Assembly: GCA_030040995.1 (NCBI GenBank)
Contig: JASHOS010000125.1
Coordinates: forward strand, 1-47,311
DNA length: 47,311 nucleotides
Direction: 5' to 3'
Source of the DNA: Terriglobia bacterium
Lineage (GTDB): Bacteria > Acidobacteriota > Terriglobia > UBA7540
Of the stretch, positions 1 to 9,905 are shown piece after piece. The notes beneath the pieces were generated by a model, which worked only from the letters and a program-made list of their open reading frames with translations, did not search any database and was not told the origin of the DNA. A program made the translations under genes and the position numbers. Positions within the stretch are counted from its first letter, which is position 1, and each line of letters opens with the position of its first letter.

Positions 1-133
1 GCGTGATCTTGGAGATTTTATTGCTGCCGCACTCGACACATTCAACGCCGTTCGGCCAGCGCATAGCCTCAAGGTAAGCCAAACAGGCTTCCTCGGTCCC
101 AAACTCCTTGTTAACATCTATCAGGCTTTTCAT
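1..133 (-). CDS. IS1595-type transposase, N-terminal end (runs off window)
   Basis: The reverse strand encodes 44 residues starting MKSLIDVNKEFGTEEACLAY and leaving the window at its left edge. The start resembles the N-terminal zinc-ribbon region of IS1595-family transposases: a short helix, then a WPNGVECVECGS stretch with a Cys pair at residues 32 and 35 that would form half of a zinc knuckle. The second Cys pair and the DDE domain would lie outside the window, so intactness cannot be judged. It is divergent from the IS1634-like fragment that starts about 100 bp away. The family call rests on the N-terminal motif only. Confidence 0.6.
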   Translation of the reverse strand, partial: MKSLIDVNKEFGTEEACLAYLEAMRWPNGVECVECGSNKISKIT

Positions 134-208
134 GGCTGCATCACCTCACAGCCAAATCATCGCACAAATCCGTTTCTGTGTCAAGTGCATAATCACCGAA
201 TATTGTGC

Positions 209-238
209 TTGACATGTGACGCATTGTGTGGCTATGAA
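209..238 (+). promoter_or_regulatory. Possible sigma-70 promoter upstream of IS1634-like fragment
   Basis: TTGACA at 209-214 is followed after 18 bases by TATGAA at 233-238. The -10 ends almost at the ATG at 241, so a transcript would start inside that reading frame. It may be a relic of the IS end. A GTCAAG/CTTGAC inverted pair in the same stretch could be part of an IS terminus. Confidence 0.25.
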
Positions 239-240
239 TC

Positions 241-870
241 ATGTATGTGACCACGGTCCCCAACCGTAACTCCCCGCCCGCCGTCCTCCTGCGCGAGACC
301 TTTCGCCAGGACGGCAAGGTCAAGAGCCGCACCCTCGCCAACCTCACCCACTGGCCTGCCGCGCGCGTTGAAGCTCTCAGGCACCTCTTGCGGGGCGAAT
401 TCGATCAGGCGGCTAATCTCTCCTTGGCCCCTCAGCTCGGTCCTGTCTTTGGCCTGCTCTTCGCGCTCAAGCGGATCTCCGAGGCGTTGGGAATCAGCGC
501 GGCGCTGGGTCACCGTTGGCTGGCGAAGCTGGGGTCTTTGTGGGGGATCGGGGGATGGTGAAGAGTAAAGGGAAGGAGGCCTTGAGCGCCGCCCGATTGC
601 GGTATATCACCGCTCTGACCGACCCCCAGATTCGCCGGCTCCTGGGTCAAGGCACCTTGCAGTTGAGCTTGTTCAGCGAGCCGGTGTGCGAGGTGGAAGG
701 TGAAGGGGTACGGTACATTTTGCGCCGGAACGAGTCCGAGGCCCGGCGCGAGCAGCGTCGTCTGGAAGATAAGCTGGCGAAGCTGGAAGCCAAGCTGGAG
801 GCGCGCAACGAGCAAGTGCGGACGCACCCTCACTGTCAGCCGGAAGCAGGGCAACGGTGTCGCCGCGGCG
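241..870 (+). pseudogene. Degraded IS1634/IS4-type transposase
   Basis: The first frame (241-561) begins MYVTTVPNRNSPPAVLLRET and continues through RTLANLTHWPA, the typical opening of IS1634-group transposases. A second frame (516 to about 850) continues with FVGDRGMVKSKG and YITALTDPQIRRLL, which in intact relatives lie far downstream within the DDE domain. The two parts are therefore joined by a large internal deletion plus a frame change. A coiled-coil-rich stretch ending near NEQVRTHPHCQPEAG is followed by a further frameshift, and similarity then fades. At least two catalytic acidic residues are lost, so this copy cannot be autonomous. The rest of the long frame, to 1937, is antisense to the next gene and is not transposase. 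Confidence 0.75.
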
Positions 871-1052
871 ACCTTTCTGACCGTAGGCTTATCCATGATG
901 ACAAACCCCCAATTAATTCAAAGTACGCGACTGGCGCCCTGATGTATCGAGGCGATTTCGCGAAGCGACCCAGGCCAGTCCCACCGGTAAACCCTTTCCT
1001 GCGGGAAATCGCAGACCGTCACCAGCAACGGTCTGCGCCAGCTCCGTGCGGC

Positions 1053-2336
1053 TTAATTATGAATATTGTTTCTGCTAGCAGGCTTAGCGCCCTCCGGATC
1101 TCCCAAGGCCTTCATGAAAACCTGCTTGAGCAACTCATTTTCTCCGGCCACCTGGGCGGTCTTGAGAGCGTTAAAGCGCGCGCGGGCCTTTCTCGCATCC
1201 GCCGCCCGGCCCATGTGTTCATAGAGAATGGCCAGCCGATACCAGGCGTCGGGGTACGCCGGATCCATGTCTACGGCTTCCTCCGCGGCGGCAACGGCGG
1301 CGTATATTCTTCCCTGCCGCTCATGAATCTTGCTTTCGGCAACCAAACAGAGGCTGCAATGGGGAATACCCTTCTCGGCTGCCGCAATCTCACTCAACAT
1401 GCGCGCATAAGCGGTAGCGTGAAGTTTCAGCAGGTCGGCAACGTCCAGGTAATAAAGATAGGGGTCGGGCCGGAAATTTTCGAGACCCCCGGCCGCAGTC
1501 TTTTCCGAATCGGAAAGCTTGCCATCGATGTAGAGGACGAATGCCAGCAGGAGCCGCGCCGGAGAAAATTCAGGATCGAGCGCCAGCAGGTTTTGGCACG
1601 CTTGAATGCATTCCGCATCGCGACCCTCCCGGAACTCGGCGAGAGAGAGGCCCAGCAGCAAATAGGAAGAATGGGGGTTAAATTCTATCGACCGTTGGAA
1701 AATGCGCGCAGCCTGCCCATAGCGGCGCTGGCGCAGACAAAACAAACCGAATTCCAGGGCGTAATCTTCCTGCTGGGGCTCGGCGCTGACAGCGGCGGCG
1801 AGATCGCGTCCCGCCTGCTGGGTCTCGCCGAGCGCCGCTTCGATTTTGCCCTGCAGGTAGCACCTTGCCACTTCGTCAATTGCGGTTCCGCGCGGAGCCG
1901 CCTGGATGTGCGCCAATGCGTGGCGATCCCGTCGTAGAGCCAGCTCGGCCAGTGCCAGATCGTAATGAGCTTCGAATACGGCGGGGTGGTCGCGCACACA
2001 CCGGGAAAACACCTCCTCTGCCCCGCTGTAAAATCCTTGCTGCGCCAGGTGAACTCCGACGCGCAATAGCGTATTCGCACCAAGCCGCCGTGTCGTGAGA
2101 AGCTCTCTGACAAGGCTGTCTACCTGCTCACTCGGATCTTCCGCGGAGACCCTCTCGAGCGAAGAGGCCAGACTGTTAGCCGAGAGGTTCGTTGGGCTCG
2201 GGCTTGACAGCGTCTGTCCCGGCTCCGCCGCCACGAGCTCGACCGGCAGGCATATGCCTACAACGCTCCACGACGTTACCGCGGTGACCAGAATCGCGAT
2301 AACCGCCGTCCGGCAATGCTGAGTTGAGTCCGGCAC
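1053..2336 (-). CDS. Secreted TPR-repeat protein
   Basis: This 427-aa protein has an N-terminal hydrophobic segment (about residues 10-35) that should act as a signal peptide or membrane anchor. It is followed by tandem TPR-like helical hairpins from about residue 85 to 395, with recognisable units such as YGQAARIFQRSIEFNPHSS and the YPDAWYRLAILYEHMGRAADA segment. TPR arrays bind protein partners, and no catalytic motif is visible. The gene lies 47 bp downstream of the hydrolase gene on the same strand and is probably the last cistron of the run that begins with the TonB-dependent receptor. It resembles the other TPR protein of the locus in design. The partner is unknown. Confidence 0.75.
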   Translation of the reverse strand: MPDSTQHCRTAVIAILVTAVTSWSVVGICLPVELVAAEPGQTLSSPSPTNLSANSLASSLERVSAEDPSEQVDSLVRELLTTRRLGANTLLRVGVHLAQQGFYSGAEEVFSRCVRDHPAVFEAHYDLALAELALRRDRHALAHIQAAPRGTAIDEVARCYLQGKIEAALGETQQAGRDLAAAVSAEPQQEDYALEFGLFCLRQRRYGQAARIFQRSIEFNPHSSYLLLGLSLAEFREGRDAECIQACQNLLALDPEFSPARLLLAFVLYIDGKLSDSEKTAAGGLENFRPDPYLYYLDVADLLKLHATAYARMLSEIAAAEKGIPHCSLCLVAESKIHERQGRIYAAVAAAEEAVDMDPAYPDAWYRLAILYEHMGRAADARKARARFNALKTAQVAGENELLKQVFMKALGDPEGAKPASRNNIHN

Positions 2337-2383
2337 GTCTTATACGCCGCGGCGCCGCGCTAACTTCGTCCCCTTCAAATTGT

Positions 2384-4270
2384 CTATTGTTCCACCACCG
2401 GGATTTCCACGTCCGAGGAATATCGCGTCGAGAAATAGATTCGTTGCGTGGCCTTCTGAAAATCGGCTGCCGTCGCCTTGAAGATGTTGGGCACAAACTT
2501 CTGCGGATTGCGGTCGATCACCGGAAACCAGGTGCTTTGCACCTGCACCATGATCTGGTGGCCTTTCAGAAAACAATGGTCGTTGGTATGAAGATCGATC
2601 GTATACTCAATGACCTTACCCGGCGGAATGGGTTCTGGCTTCTCAAAACTCTTCCGGAACCTGCCCCGGAAAACCTCATCTGCGATCATCAACTGATAGC
2701 CTTCCATTGGGGTGGGTTTCGGCGCTGTTTCGGGGTATACATCGATCAGCTTCACAATCCAGTCGCTGTCGGTGCCGGTGGTCGAAGCGTAGAGGTGCGC
2801 TACAATATCGCCGGTGACCGTCACGGGACGCTCGAGAACGCGTGTCTCCCACGCTACCACGTCCGGGCGCAGGTAGACAAAACGCTGATCTTGAACCAGC
2901 CAGGTGTACCAACCCGAGCCCGGACCATAAGTGCGGCTGATGGGGCGGTGCCGGTAAGGGACCGGGTGCATGGGATCAGAGACGTAGCTCACAAACTCGC
3001 GGGCGTCGTTCCTCCCCGGCGGGCTAAACGAAAGAACACTCGACGGGTGGAAATAGAGCTTGCGCTCCCGGACATTCGCGCGCGGCGGCCAGTGGTCAAA
3101 CGTCTCCCACCGGTTCGTGCCGGTCTGGAACACCTCTGCCCTATGAAACGGCAATTCGCCTTCACCCTTCAGCCAGTAAACAAACCAAGGGGCCTGGATG
3201 TGCTTTCGAAAATACTCGCTGGTGTTGCTCGCAAAATCGATGGCGCCGAGCGCGCGTCCGGTACCGCCGGCCCAGCCTCCATGGTTCCACGGTCCCCCGG
3301 CGAGGTAGTCGTAATGATTCGCATCACGATTCTTCAGCAACGCATAAATCTTATTCGGGCCGTAAAAGTCTTCCTGATCCCACCATCCCGTCACATTGAG
3401 GAGTGGCACCTTCAACGTGAGGTTCTTTAAGTAAGGGGCAAAGGCCTGCCTTTGCCAGAACTCATCGTAGTTGGGGTGGTTGACGAAATCGTTCCAGGTC
3501 GGAATGGCCCCGTGAAGGTATAGCCCGTTCGCGTCGGAGAGCGGGCCAAGATTGTTCAAGTACCAGTCGAATGTATCGAACTTACTGAACTTGAAGAAGA
3601 AGTTTGTCTTCCCCGTCTCCATCATCGTCGAGTATTCGAAGCCGTAACTTTCCCGGAAGGCGCCGTCGTGGTGAAAATCGTCACCCAGAAACTGATCCGC
3701 GGGCGAGGCCTGCTCCGAGGCTGCTCTGATCGCCGGACTGGGATGGAGAATAGCCATCGTGGTCAGCCATCCCCCGTACGATATGCCAAGAATCCCCACC
3801 CGCCCATTGTTGTCGGGAATATGCTTCAGCAGCCACGCAATCGTATCGTTCGTGTCCGTCCCCTCGTCGATGCATTTCGGATCTTTCGTCACGCACGGGT
3901 CACGAAACATCACGAAATGGCCCTCTGACTTGTAGCGTCCCCGGATGTCCTGAAAAACAAAAATGTATCCGTCCTCAATCAGGTCGTCGTAGATGTGGAG
4001 CTTCCCTGTAAACCCATCCGATCCGTCGTGAAGCCCGTACGGAGTGCGTTCAAAGATAAAAGGCAGAGGTTCGGAGATGTGCTTCGGAACATAAATCTCC
4101 GTATGAAGACGCACGCCATCCCGCATGGGAATCATCACGTCCATCTTATTGAAGATGGCAGGATAGTCCAGATGGGCGGCCTGTTCTTGTCCGCACACGG
4201 CTATCCACACGAGCAAGACCACGCACACTGCCATGGGCAGCACACTGAAAGCCACTGTTTTTCGTCGCAT
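2384..4270 (-). CDS. CocE/NonD-family serine hydrolase (alpha-amino acid ester hydrolase-like)
   Basis: This 628-aa exported protein has a signal peptide at residues 1-27 and a two-domain CocE/NonD architecture: an alpha/beta-hydrolase (X-Pro dipeptidyl-peptidase S15 type) followed by a C-terminal jelly-roll (XPD_C type, about residues 385-620). The nucleophile lies in GISYGG (Ser164), the acid in GWWDQED (Asp298) and the base in GPWNHGG (His330). The order and spacing match alpha-amino acid ester hydrolases and glutaryl-acylase-type enzymes, which cleave esters or amides of small amino-acid or acyl groups in the periplasm. The substrate cannot be read from the sequence. Its position between two TPR genes and downstream of a TonB-dependent receptor suggests processing of imported peptide-like or ester compounds. 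Confidence 0.88.
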   Translation of the reverse strand: MRRKTVAFSVLPMAVCVVLLVWIAVCGQEQAAHLDYPAIFNKMDVMIPMRDGVRLHTEIYVPKHISEPLPFIFERTPYGLHDGSDGFTGKLHIYDDLIEDGYIFVFQDIRGRYKSEGHFVMFRDPCVTKDPKCIDEGTDTNDTIAWLLKHIPDNNGRVGILGISYGGWLTTMAILHPSPAIRAASEQASPADQFLGDDFHHDGAFRESYGFEYSTMMETGKTNFFFKFSKFDTFDWYLNNLGPLSDANGLYLHGAIPTWNDFVNHPNYDEFWQRQAFAPYLKNLTLKVPLLNVTGWWDQEDFYGPNKIYALLKNRDANHYDYLAGGPWNHGGWAGGTGRALGAIDFASNTSEYFRKHIQAPWFVYWLKGEGELPFHRAEVFQTGTNRWETFDHWPPRANVRERKLYFHPSSVLSFSPPGRNDAREFVSYVSDPMHPVPYRHRPISRTYGPGSGWYTWLVQDQRFVYLRPDVVAWETRVLERPVTVTGDIVAHLYASTTGTDSDWIVKLIDVYPETAPKPTPMEGYQLMIADEVFRGRFRKSFEKPEPIPPGKVIEYTIDLHTNDHCFLKGHQIMVQVQSTWFPVIDRNPQKFVPNIFKATAADFQKATQRIYFSTRYSSDVEIPVVEQ

Positions 4271-4465
4271 TTTAAGAGCCTCTCCCGGCTGGACTGATGC
4301 TGCTGAAACACCTGTTGCAACGGAGGCTTCGCCAAACGAACAACAAATCTATGATTCAGTGTGACAGAATCCGATTTGTGTCCGGCGGCGAATCTGGCTC
4401 ACCTGCCCGAGCGGGCGCGCCACCGTTCGAACCGGATGGAGCCACAGGCCGCGAGGAGATCGAGG

Positions 4466-5821
4466 TCAGCGCGGTCCCGGCCCCTCGCCTCTTTGGCGTA
4501 AGAGCTCGCGAACCTCTCGGGATTCCGCCTCAGCCTGGGCTTTCCTTCCAAGTAGCTCGTACACTCGCGCCAGATAGCGGTGAACCTCCGGGTTTCGGGG
4601 ACGCAATTTCTCAGCGCTCACGAGATAAGTGAGGCCATTGCGATAGTCGCTCTTGGAGAGCTTGCGCTGGGCAAGGAACAGCGAAGTTCTGAAGAGCAGT
4701 TCCGTCGTGTCAGCATCGCCGGGATTGAGTTGGTGGGCGTGGCTGAGAATTCGATAAGCTGCCGGGTCATCTTTCAGCATATAGAGCGTGGCGCCGAGCA
4801 GGGCATTCGACCCGAAGTAGTCGGGCCGCAAGGCTACGGCGCGGGCAAGCGGCGCACGCGCGCCCTCAAATCGGCGCAGGCGGAAATAGGTGAGACCGAG
4901 ATCGTGCTGGACTTCGTAGGAATCCGGGTCCAGGTGGGCCGCCCGGACTAGCGGCGCCACGGCGTCACCGTAATCTCCATGTCGGCCATAGAGCATCCCT
5001 AGTGTCGTCAACCTGTCCGGGTCATCCACCTCAAACAGTTCTTGGCAGATGGCCCGCGCGTTGCCCAGCGGTTCCGTTTCGAGGGCATGACTGCATTGAA
5101 TACCCTGCGCCGCTGTCTTGTTGTAGTGATTCCGCAGCTCGGCCGACCGCGCGTACTCCCGTTCGGCCGCCTCCACACGATCCTCCTTCTGGTAAACACG
5201 TGCTAGGTGATCGAACGCGCGGAAATCACGCGGATTCAAACGTGCCGCTTGCTGGAGCCACGCCTCGGCCGGCTTCAACTGGCCTTCTTCAAGATAGGCA
5301 GTTCCCAGATAATAGGCGGTGTCGGAAAAAGGTGCGCAGCGAGCGATGCTGTGGAGCTGCCGCACAGCAGCTTTCGATCGACCGTCGATCAAGTCGAGGC
5401 GCCCCAGGTAATAGATCACGCTAGGCTCGCCAGGATCGGCACGGAGCAAGCGCTCAAATTCTTTCCTGGCTTTCTCGCGCCGACCCAGCGCGACATCGCA
5501 CACACCTAACTCATAGCGCGCCCGGGCCAGATGAGGGTTCTCTTCCAAGGCTTGTGCGAACTCCCGAGCCGCCTCAGAGTATCGCTCATTTGCCAGATCC
5601 TGATAACCTTGGCCGAGATGAGCTTCCGGCGTATTCGCCGTCACGGGCGGAGATTGGGAAACTTTGGGCAGCGCGGGGACGCCCGCATGACGCGCGGCAG
5701 GCTTTGGATTTGCACAGCCAACTGCTGCCAACTCAAACCCAAACATCCTCCATTTCTGGGACACGCACACACACGCCAGAACAAAAGTGAAGGCTGCGAG
5801 CGGGCGAACACATCTCGACAT
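4466..5821 (-). CDS. Secreted TPR-repeat protein
   Basis: This 451-aa protein starts with a hydrophobic leader (residues 5-22), followed by a Cys in AAVGCANPKP that is only a weak lipobox. Successive TPR units run from about residue 68 to 440, for example YSEAAREFAQALEENPHLA, DSYEVQHDLGLTYFRL and NPEVHRYLARVYELLGRKAQA. It is probably a periplasmic or envelope scaffold. The gene lies 184 bp downstream of the TonB-dependent receptor and 195 bp upstream of the hydrolase on the same strand. It is not a close copy of the other TPR protein in the locus, although both have the same general design. No enzymatic motif is visible. Confidence 0.78.
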   Translation of the reverse strand: MSRCVRPLAAFTFVLACVCVSQKWRMFGFELAAVGCANPKPAARHAGVPALPKVSQSPPVTANTPEAHLGQGYQDLANERYSEAAREFAQALEENPHLARARYELGVCDVALGRREKARKEFERLLRADPGEPSVIYYLGRLDLIDGRSKAAVRQLHSIARCAPFSDTAYYLGTAYLEEGQLKPAEAWLQQAARLNPRDFRAFDHLARVYQKEDRVEAAEREYARSAELRNHYNKTAAQGIQCSHALETEPLGNARAICQELFEVDDPDRLTTLGMLYGRHGDYGDAVAPLVRAAHLDPDSYEVQHDLGLTYFRLRRFEGARAPLARAVALRPDYFGSNALLGATLYMLKDDPAAYRILSHAHQLNPGDADTTELLFRTSLFLAQRKLSKSDYRNGLTYLVSAEKLRPRNPEVHRYLARVYELLGRKAQAEAESREVRELLRQRGEGPGPR

Positions 5822-6005
5822 TCCGATCAGCCTCCCGATAGCCTGACCATTGCGGCCAAACAGACGTTGAAAACTGTCTCAGGAAGTGTACCGCACACCG
5901 CTCGCGGAAGGCCGGCCTTTCGGTTTCACCACCTGCTTCGAATCGGCAGTGCGGGTGGGAGTCGAATGCTGATCTAAAGGGCCCGCGAACAATGTCGCCG
6001 CGGTT

Positions 6006-9000
6006 CTACCAGTAAAACTTGAGCGCAAATTGCATCGCGCGTGGGTCCGTTTGGATATTGGTGATCCGCCCAAACTCACATCCCTCTTGTTGCACCGAAT
6101 TGACCTGGCCGTTAGGCCCCGGGGGCAAGCAGTAGTTCGTGTCAGGCAAGCCCGGGTTCATGTGGTTTAAAGCATTGAACACCTCCCAGCGAAACTCGAA
6201 GTATCTGCTCTCCGTCAAATGAAAATCCTTGCTTAGAGCTGAATCCAGGTCCCAAAAACCTGGGCCTCGCAGACCCGGCAGCCGCAGTCCGGCCGTGCCA
6301 AACAGCCAGGCGTTGGGAGCGGAAGGATTATAGTTATTCCAGAAGGCCTGATTGTTACCGAAGGGAGGGGTAAAGGCTGCAGCATTGATCCAATCGTTTA
6401 CACTTCGCCCCCCCGGCACGGCCTCCGGGTTCCCGACGAGGTCAGGCCGGCAGGTAATCTGGTCGCAGGGGCCCGTAACTTCTAGCGGTGTTCCGCTCTC
6501 CCCGTTGAGGTTTGCGGTCAAACGCCACCCGCCGAGGAAGGCGTTCACGATTCTAGGCTCGTTGGTCAGAAACGCTCTGCCAGTTCCGAATGGCAGATCG
6601 TAGGTTGTGGCCAGATTGAAGTTTTGCGGAATGTCGTCGATAGCGAGGGCGCGGTCTTCGTTTCGGTCGTCTGGATTCTGGTAGCCGCCTCCAAAAACTC
6701 CCGAAACGCCCGATGCGGCTGGCCCTCCCTGAACACCGGCTCGCCCCCCGATATTGCCCGCCCTCGATAATGATACCGTGTTAAAGATTTCAGAGGCGAG
6801 CTGGGAAGTGTCAATGTCCAATTCCTTGGACCAAGTATAGGTGGCAAGGAAATTGAGCCCGTGAGAAAAGTGCTTGTCAAGTTTTACGTTCAGCCCGTCG
6901 TAGTCGCTATTAGCGTCAAATTCCGTTTGTGGATAAATATTTCCGTAAGCGGGATAGGGAGTCAGAAGTTTGGACAAAGGCAATTCCGAAGTTCCGTAAA
7001 TCTGCTCGAGGGCGGTCGCCGTCTGGCCTGAATAGACCGAAGTGATCGGAACGTCCGCATTGATTTGCTGCTTGTACTTCAATTCCGTACTGGTGTGGAC
7101 GTAATTGAAGCTTCGAAAGGTCTCCGCTGCCAGGTACGTTCCGTGCGAACCCACATAGCCGATGTCCAACATCATGTTGCCCGGAAGCTGGCGCTGGATG
7201 TTGAAACTCCACATCTGCTCCATGGGATCGTGGGAAGTAGGAGCGTACATCTGGAGATTCGTATTGTACCCCGGCGAGTAACTCGCGGCCGGAGACCCCG
7301 AAGTCGTGGGAGGATTGGTCAGATCTCCTTTGACCGTCGTCGTGTTGCTCAGCGGGAAGGCTTCGCACTCATTAGAGAACGCCGCGCACTGAGGATAAAA
7401 ACTGCCGTCCCAGATATAGTAGGGTTGCCAGTCCGGACCCGGTATATCTCCCTGGCCGATGTTGTTGAAAGCGTTCGTCGCGTTGGTATAAAAGATGTCG
7501 TATCCCCCGCGAATCACAGTTTTCTCGTTTCCGAAAGGCGCCCATGCGAAGTTAAACCTTGGGCCAAAGTCGCGCAAATGCGCAGGCTCAATGGGCGAAC
7601 CAGATGGAAAGTACTCCATTTTCCCCGGCATGTCAGTATAGGAATTCATACACGTCAAACAAAAGTTCGACTCGGGGCCATAGCGGCTGTCCCAGTACCC
7701 CGAGTAATCCCACCGCAAACCCAGGTTGAGAGTCAGCTTCCGGGTAACCCTGTAATCATCCTGGACGTATGCCCCTCCATCCGTGAAACTCGCATAGGCC
7801 ATCGGCGTGACCCCAGTCTCCGACTCGCCGTTGGTATTGCTATTGACCGCACCCAATTCAAAGTCCTCTAGCCCTGAACCGCCCAGACCAGTGTTGGGAT
7901 CATCGGTCACCTCTCCGGTAAAAGCCAGGGAGGTAGGATCGCTGATGTGGCGGCCTTCATGGTTGAGTTGGTAGGAAAATCCGAACTTTAACGTATGGTT
8001 GCCCAGGATCTTGGTCACATCGTCGAGAATCGTGTACGACTCCGTCGCTTGCATCTCATTGATCCAGCCCGGGGTCCCAAAACTGGCTGCGGCACCACCC
8101 CCGGGCATGTCGACCGTGAAGGATGGTGATGGCGTGTACTGGCTCAAAAAGATTTTGGAAGGAGCAAGAACTTGAGTGACTTGAGCGAGGTCGGTATCGC
8201 TTTCAGGATAGCCGCCTGTTTCCGGATTGGTGCTGATATACTGGCGGTTGTAACTGGCGTGAAATTCATTGACGAGCGTCGGGCCGAAGGTGTATGTGTT
8301 TCCGAAGCCGGCCACCTGATTCTCAAAATCAAATGGCAGGTCGGCGCCAAACCCCACATCCGTGGGCAGAGTTGCCCCCGTCCACGGCAACCGGTAGTTC
8401 GAGTAGGCTCCCGGGTTGAAGATCCACTCGGCAAACCAGCTACTCTTGGGGCTCCATTGATGGTCAACTTTGATGGAGACGACGTAAGGATCTTGGCTGC
8501 TTGACACCAATCCAAGATAGTTGTCACAGATCTTATAGCCGCTCGCTCCCATCGGACAATTGCTCAGAGGGTCGTTGTAATTCGGGAGGGGGAATGAATT
8601 GATGAAAAACATCGCTGTGGGATCCAGCATGCTTTGCGGAATCTGTGGCGAAAAGTTGCAGGTCTTGGCGCCCGTTCCTGCTGCTGCCTCAACCGACGTA
8701 TTCAGGCAACCTGAGGCCCCAAAGGGATTGCCGGGAACCGGTGTGCCGAACGCAGTACGTTGGAACAACCCACTTGAATTGGGCCCAACCGTGCTGGCGG
8801 GCATCCACATTCCGTTCTCAACAGTGTTGGGATCCTCGCTGAAATCTCCCTGCCGCATCAGAGGCGTGGGAACGGAGAACACCTGGCTCCCACTCAGGTC
8901 GAGGGTTTGATGCTCGATCGAGGCGAAGAAGAAGGTCTTGTTGTGCCCATTGTAAATGTGCGGAATGACGACCGGCCCTCCCAAGGTACCGCCAAAGTCA

Positions 9001-9905
9001 TTGTAGCGAAGTACGTCCTGGGGAATGAGTTGTCCCAGGGCGTTGATCGAAGTGAACGGGTTCCGCGCGTTAAAAGCGCTGTTTCGAATATACTCATAAA
9101 TGTCGCCGTGGAGCTGATTTGTTCCTGACTTCAGCGTCTCCTCAAACACACCTCCGCCCGTCCGGCTATATTGCGCCGAAAAACCGTTGGTTACCGCCTG
9201 GAATTCCCCCACTGCATCCGGAGAAGGATCAACAGCAATGTTTTCCGCCACTTCCGAGACATTATACATGCCGTCCAGATACCAGGCATTGGCACCGCCC
9301 TGGCCTCCGTTTACCGAGAGATCTGAGCCCTGAACATGGGTTGGATCCGGAAATGTTCCAAACTCACTGTTGAAACCAAAATTGCTTCCTGGTGGGCCCG
9401 CGGCGTTCCGGACACCCGGAAACAGAAAGGTCAGTTGCTGAATGTCCCGTCCCTGCATAGGGATATTCTGAACCGTGTTCGTGTCAAGGGTGGTCGAAAA
9501 GTTCGAGGCTCCGGTCTCAACCAAAGGACGTGCGGCCGTCACTTGCACGAGTTGCCGCGTAGCCCCGAGCTTCAGGGTTGCATCCACCTTGATCGACCGC
9601 CCGCCAAGCACCTGGATGGCAACCACTTCAACCGGGGTGAATCCCACGGCTGTGAAGTCCGCGCGATACGTTCCTGGAGTAAGATCGACCACGCGGTAAT
9701 ACCCTGTACTGTTGGTTTGTGTCACCGAAACAATGCCTGTCCCGACGTTGGTCACCCTGACCTTCACCCTGGGCACCACAGCCCCCTGAGGGTCGGTCAC
9801 AATTCCTTCCACAATGCCACGATTTAATTGGGCCCGGAGCGATCTCGCTCCTATGGAGGTCCCTGCCACGAGCAGGACAGCGATGGTCAGTCGTTGCGTG
9901 AACAC
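6006..9905 (-). CDS. Oar-like TonB-dependent outer-membrane receptor
   Basis: I place the start at the GTG at 9905, because AAGGAG lies six bases upstream and a signal peptide follows directly (FTQRLTIAVLLVAG, cleavage near LRAQ). The frame is open further upstream but that part does not look like protein. The product has 1299 residues: a carboxypeptidase-regulatory Ig-like domain at about 29-110 (GIVEGIVTDPQGAVVP, GYYRVVDLTPGTY), a plug domain at about 115-260 (NIPMQGRDIQQLTFLFPGV), and a long beta-barrel ending in MQFALKFYW with a C-terminal aromatic residue. Proteins of this size and plan are the expanded Oar/SusC-like transporters of Acidobacteriota, which import oligomers across the outer membrane with TonB energy. 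No SusD partner is visible. The TPR and hydrolase genes downstream are the likely partners. Confidence 0.92.
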   Translation of the reverse strand: MFTQRLTIAVLLVAGTSIGARSLRAQLNRGIVEGIVTDPQGAVVPRVKVRVTNVGTGIVSVTQTNSTGYYRVVDLTPGTYRADFTAVGFTPVEVVAIQVLGGRSIKVDATLKLGATRQLVQVTAARPLVETGASNFSTTLDTNTVQNIPMQGRDIQQLTFLFPGVRNAAGPPGSNFGFNSEFGTFPDPTHVQGSDLSVNGGQGGANAWYLDGMYNVSEVAENIAVDPSPDAVGEFQAVTNGFSAQYSRTGGGVFEETLKSGTNQLHGDIYEYIRNSAFNARNPFTSINALGQLIPQDVLRYNDFGGTLGGPVVIPHIYNGHNKTFFFASIEHQTLDLSGSQVFSVPTPLMRQGDFSEDPNTVENGMWMPASTVGPNSSGLFQRTAFGTPVPGNPFGASGCLNTSVEAAAGTGAKTCNFSPQIPQSMLDPTAMFFINSFPLPNYNDPLSNCPMGASGYKICDNYLGLVSSSQDPYVVSIKVDHQWSPKSSWFAEWIFNPGAYSNYRLPWTGATLPTDVGFGADLPFDFENQVAGFGNTYTFGPTLVNEFHASYNRQYISTNPETGGYPESDTDLAQVTQVLAPSKIFLSQYTPSPSFTVDMPGGGAAASFGTPGWINEMQATESYTILDDVTKILGNHTLKFGFSYQLNHEGRHISDPTSLAFTGEVTDDPNTGLGGSGLEDFELGAVNSNTNGESETGVTPMAYASFTDGGAYVQDDYRVTRKLTLNLGLRWDYSGYWDSRYGPESNFCLTCMNSYTDMPGKMEYFPSGSPIEPAHLRDFGPRFNFAWAPFGNEKTVIRGGYDIFYTNATNAFNNIGQGDIPGPDWQPYYIWDGSFYPQCAAFSNECEAFPLSNTTTVKGDLTNPPTTSGSPAASYSPGYNTNLQMYAPTSHDPMEQMWSFNIQRQLPGNMMLDIGYVGSHGTYLAAETFRSFNYVHTSTELKYKQQINADVPITSVYSGQTATALEQIYGTSELPLSKLLTPYPAYGNIYPQTEFDANSDYDGLNVKLDKHFSHGLNFLATYTWSKELDIDTSQLASEIFNTVSLSRAGNIGGRAGVQGGPAASGVSGVFGGGYQNPDDRNEDRALAIDDIPQNFNLATTYDLPFGTGRAFLTNEPRIVNAFLGGWRLTANLNGESGTPLEVTGPCDQITCRPDLVGNPEAVPGGRSVNDWINAAAFTPPFGNNQAFWNNYNPSAPNAWLFGTAGLRLPGLRGPGFWDLDSALSKDFHLTESRYFEFRWEVFNALNHMNPGLPDTNYCLPPGPNGQVNSVQQEGCEFGRITNIQTDPRAMQFALKFYW

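Noticed and set aside
871-1937. Long plus-strand open frame continuing after the IS1634-like fragment
   Set aside because: It runs antisense to the TPR gene, and the translation shows no transposase or other family pattern after about 870. The TPR frame on the other strand has clear repeats.
2324-3430. 368-codon plus-strand frame opposite the hydrolase gene
   Set aside because: The reverse strand encodes an intact hydrolase with a full catalytic triad; the plus frame is an open shadow of a GC-rich gene.
7065-7871. 268-codon plus-strand frame inside the TonB receptor gene
   Set aside because: It has no recognisable fold and lies within the beta-barrel coding region of the receptor.
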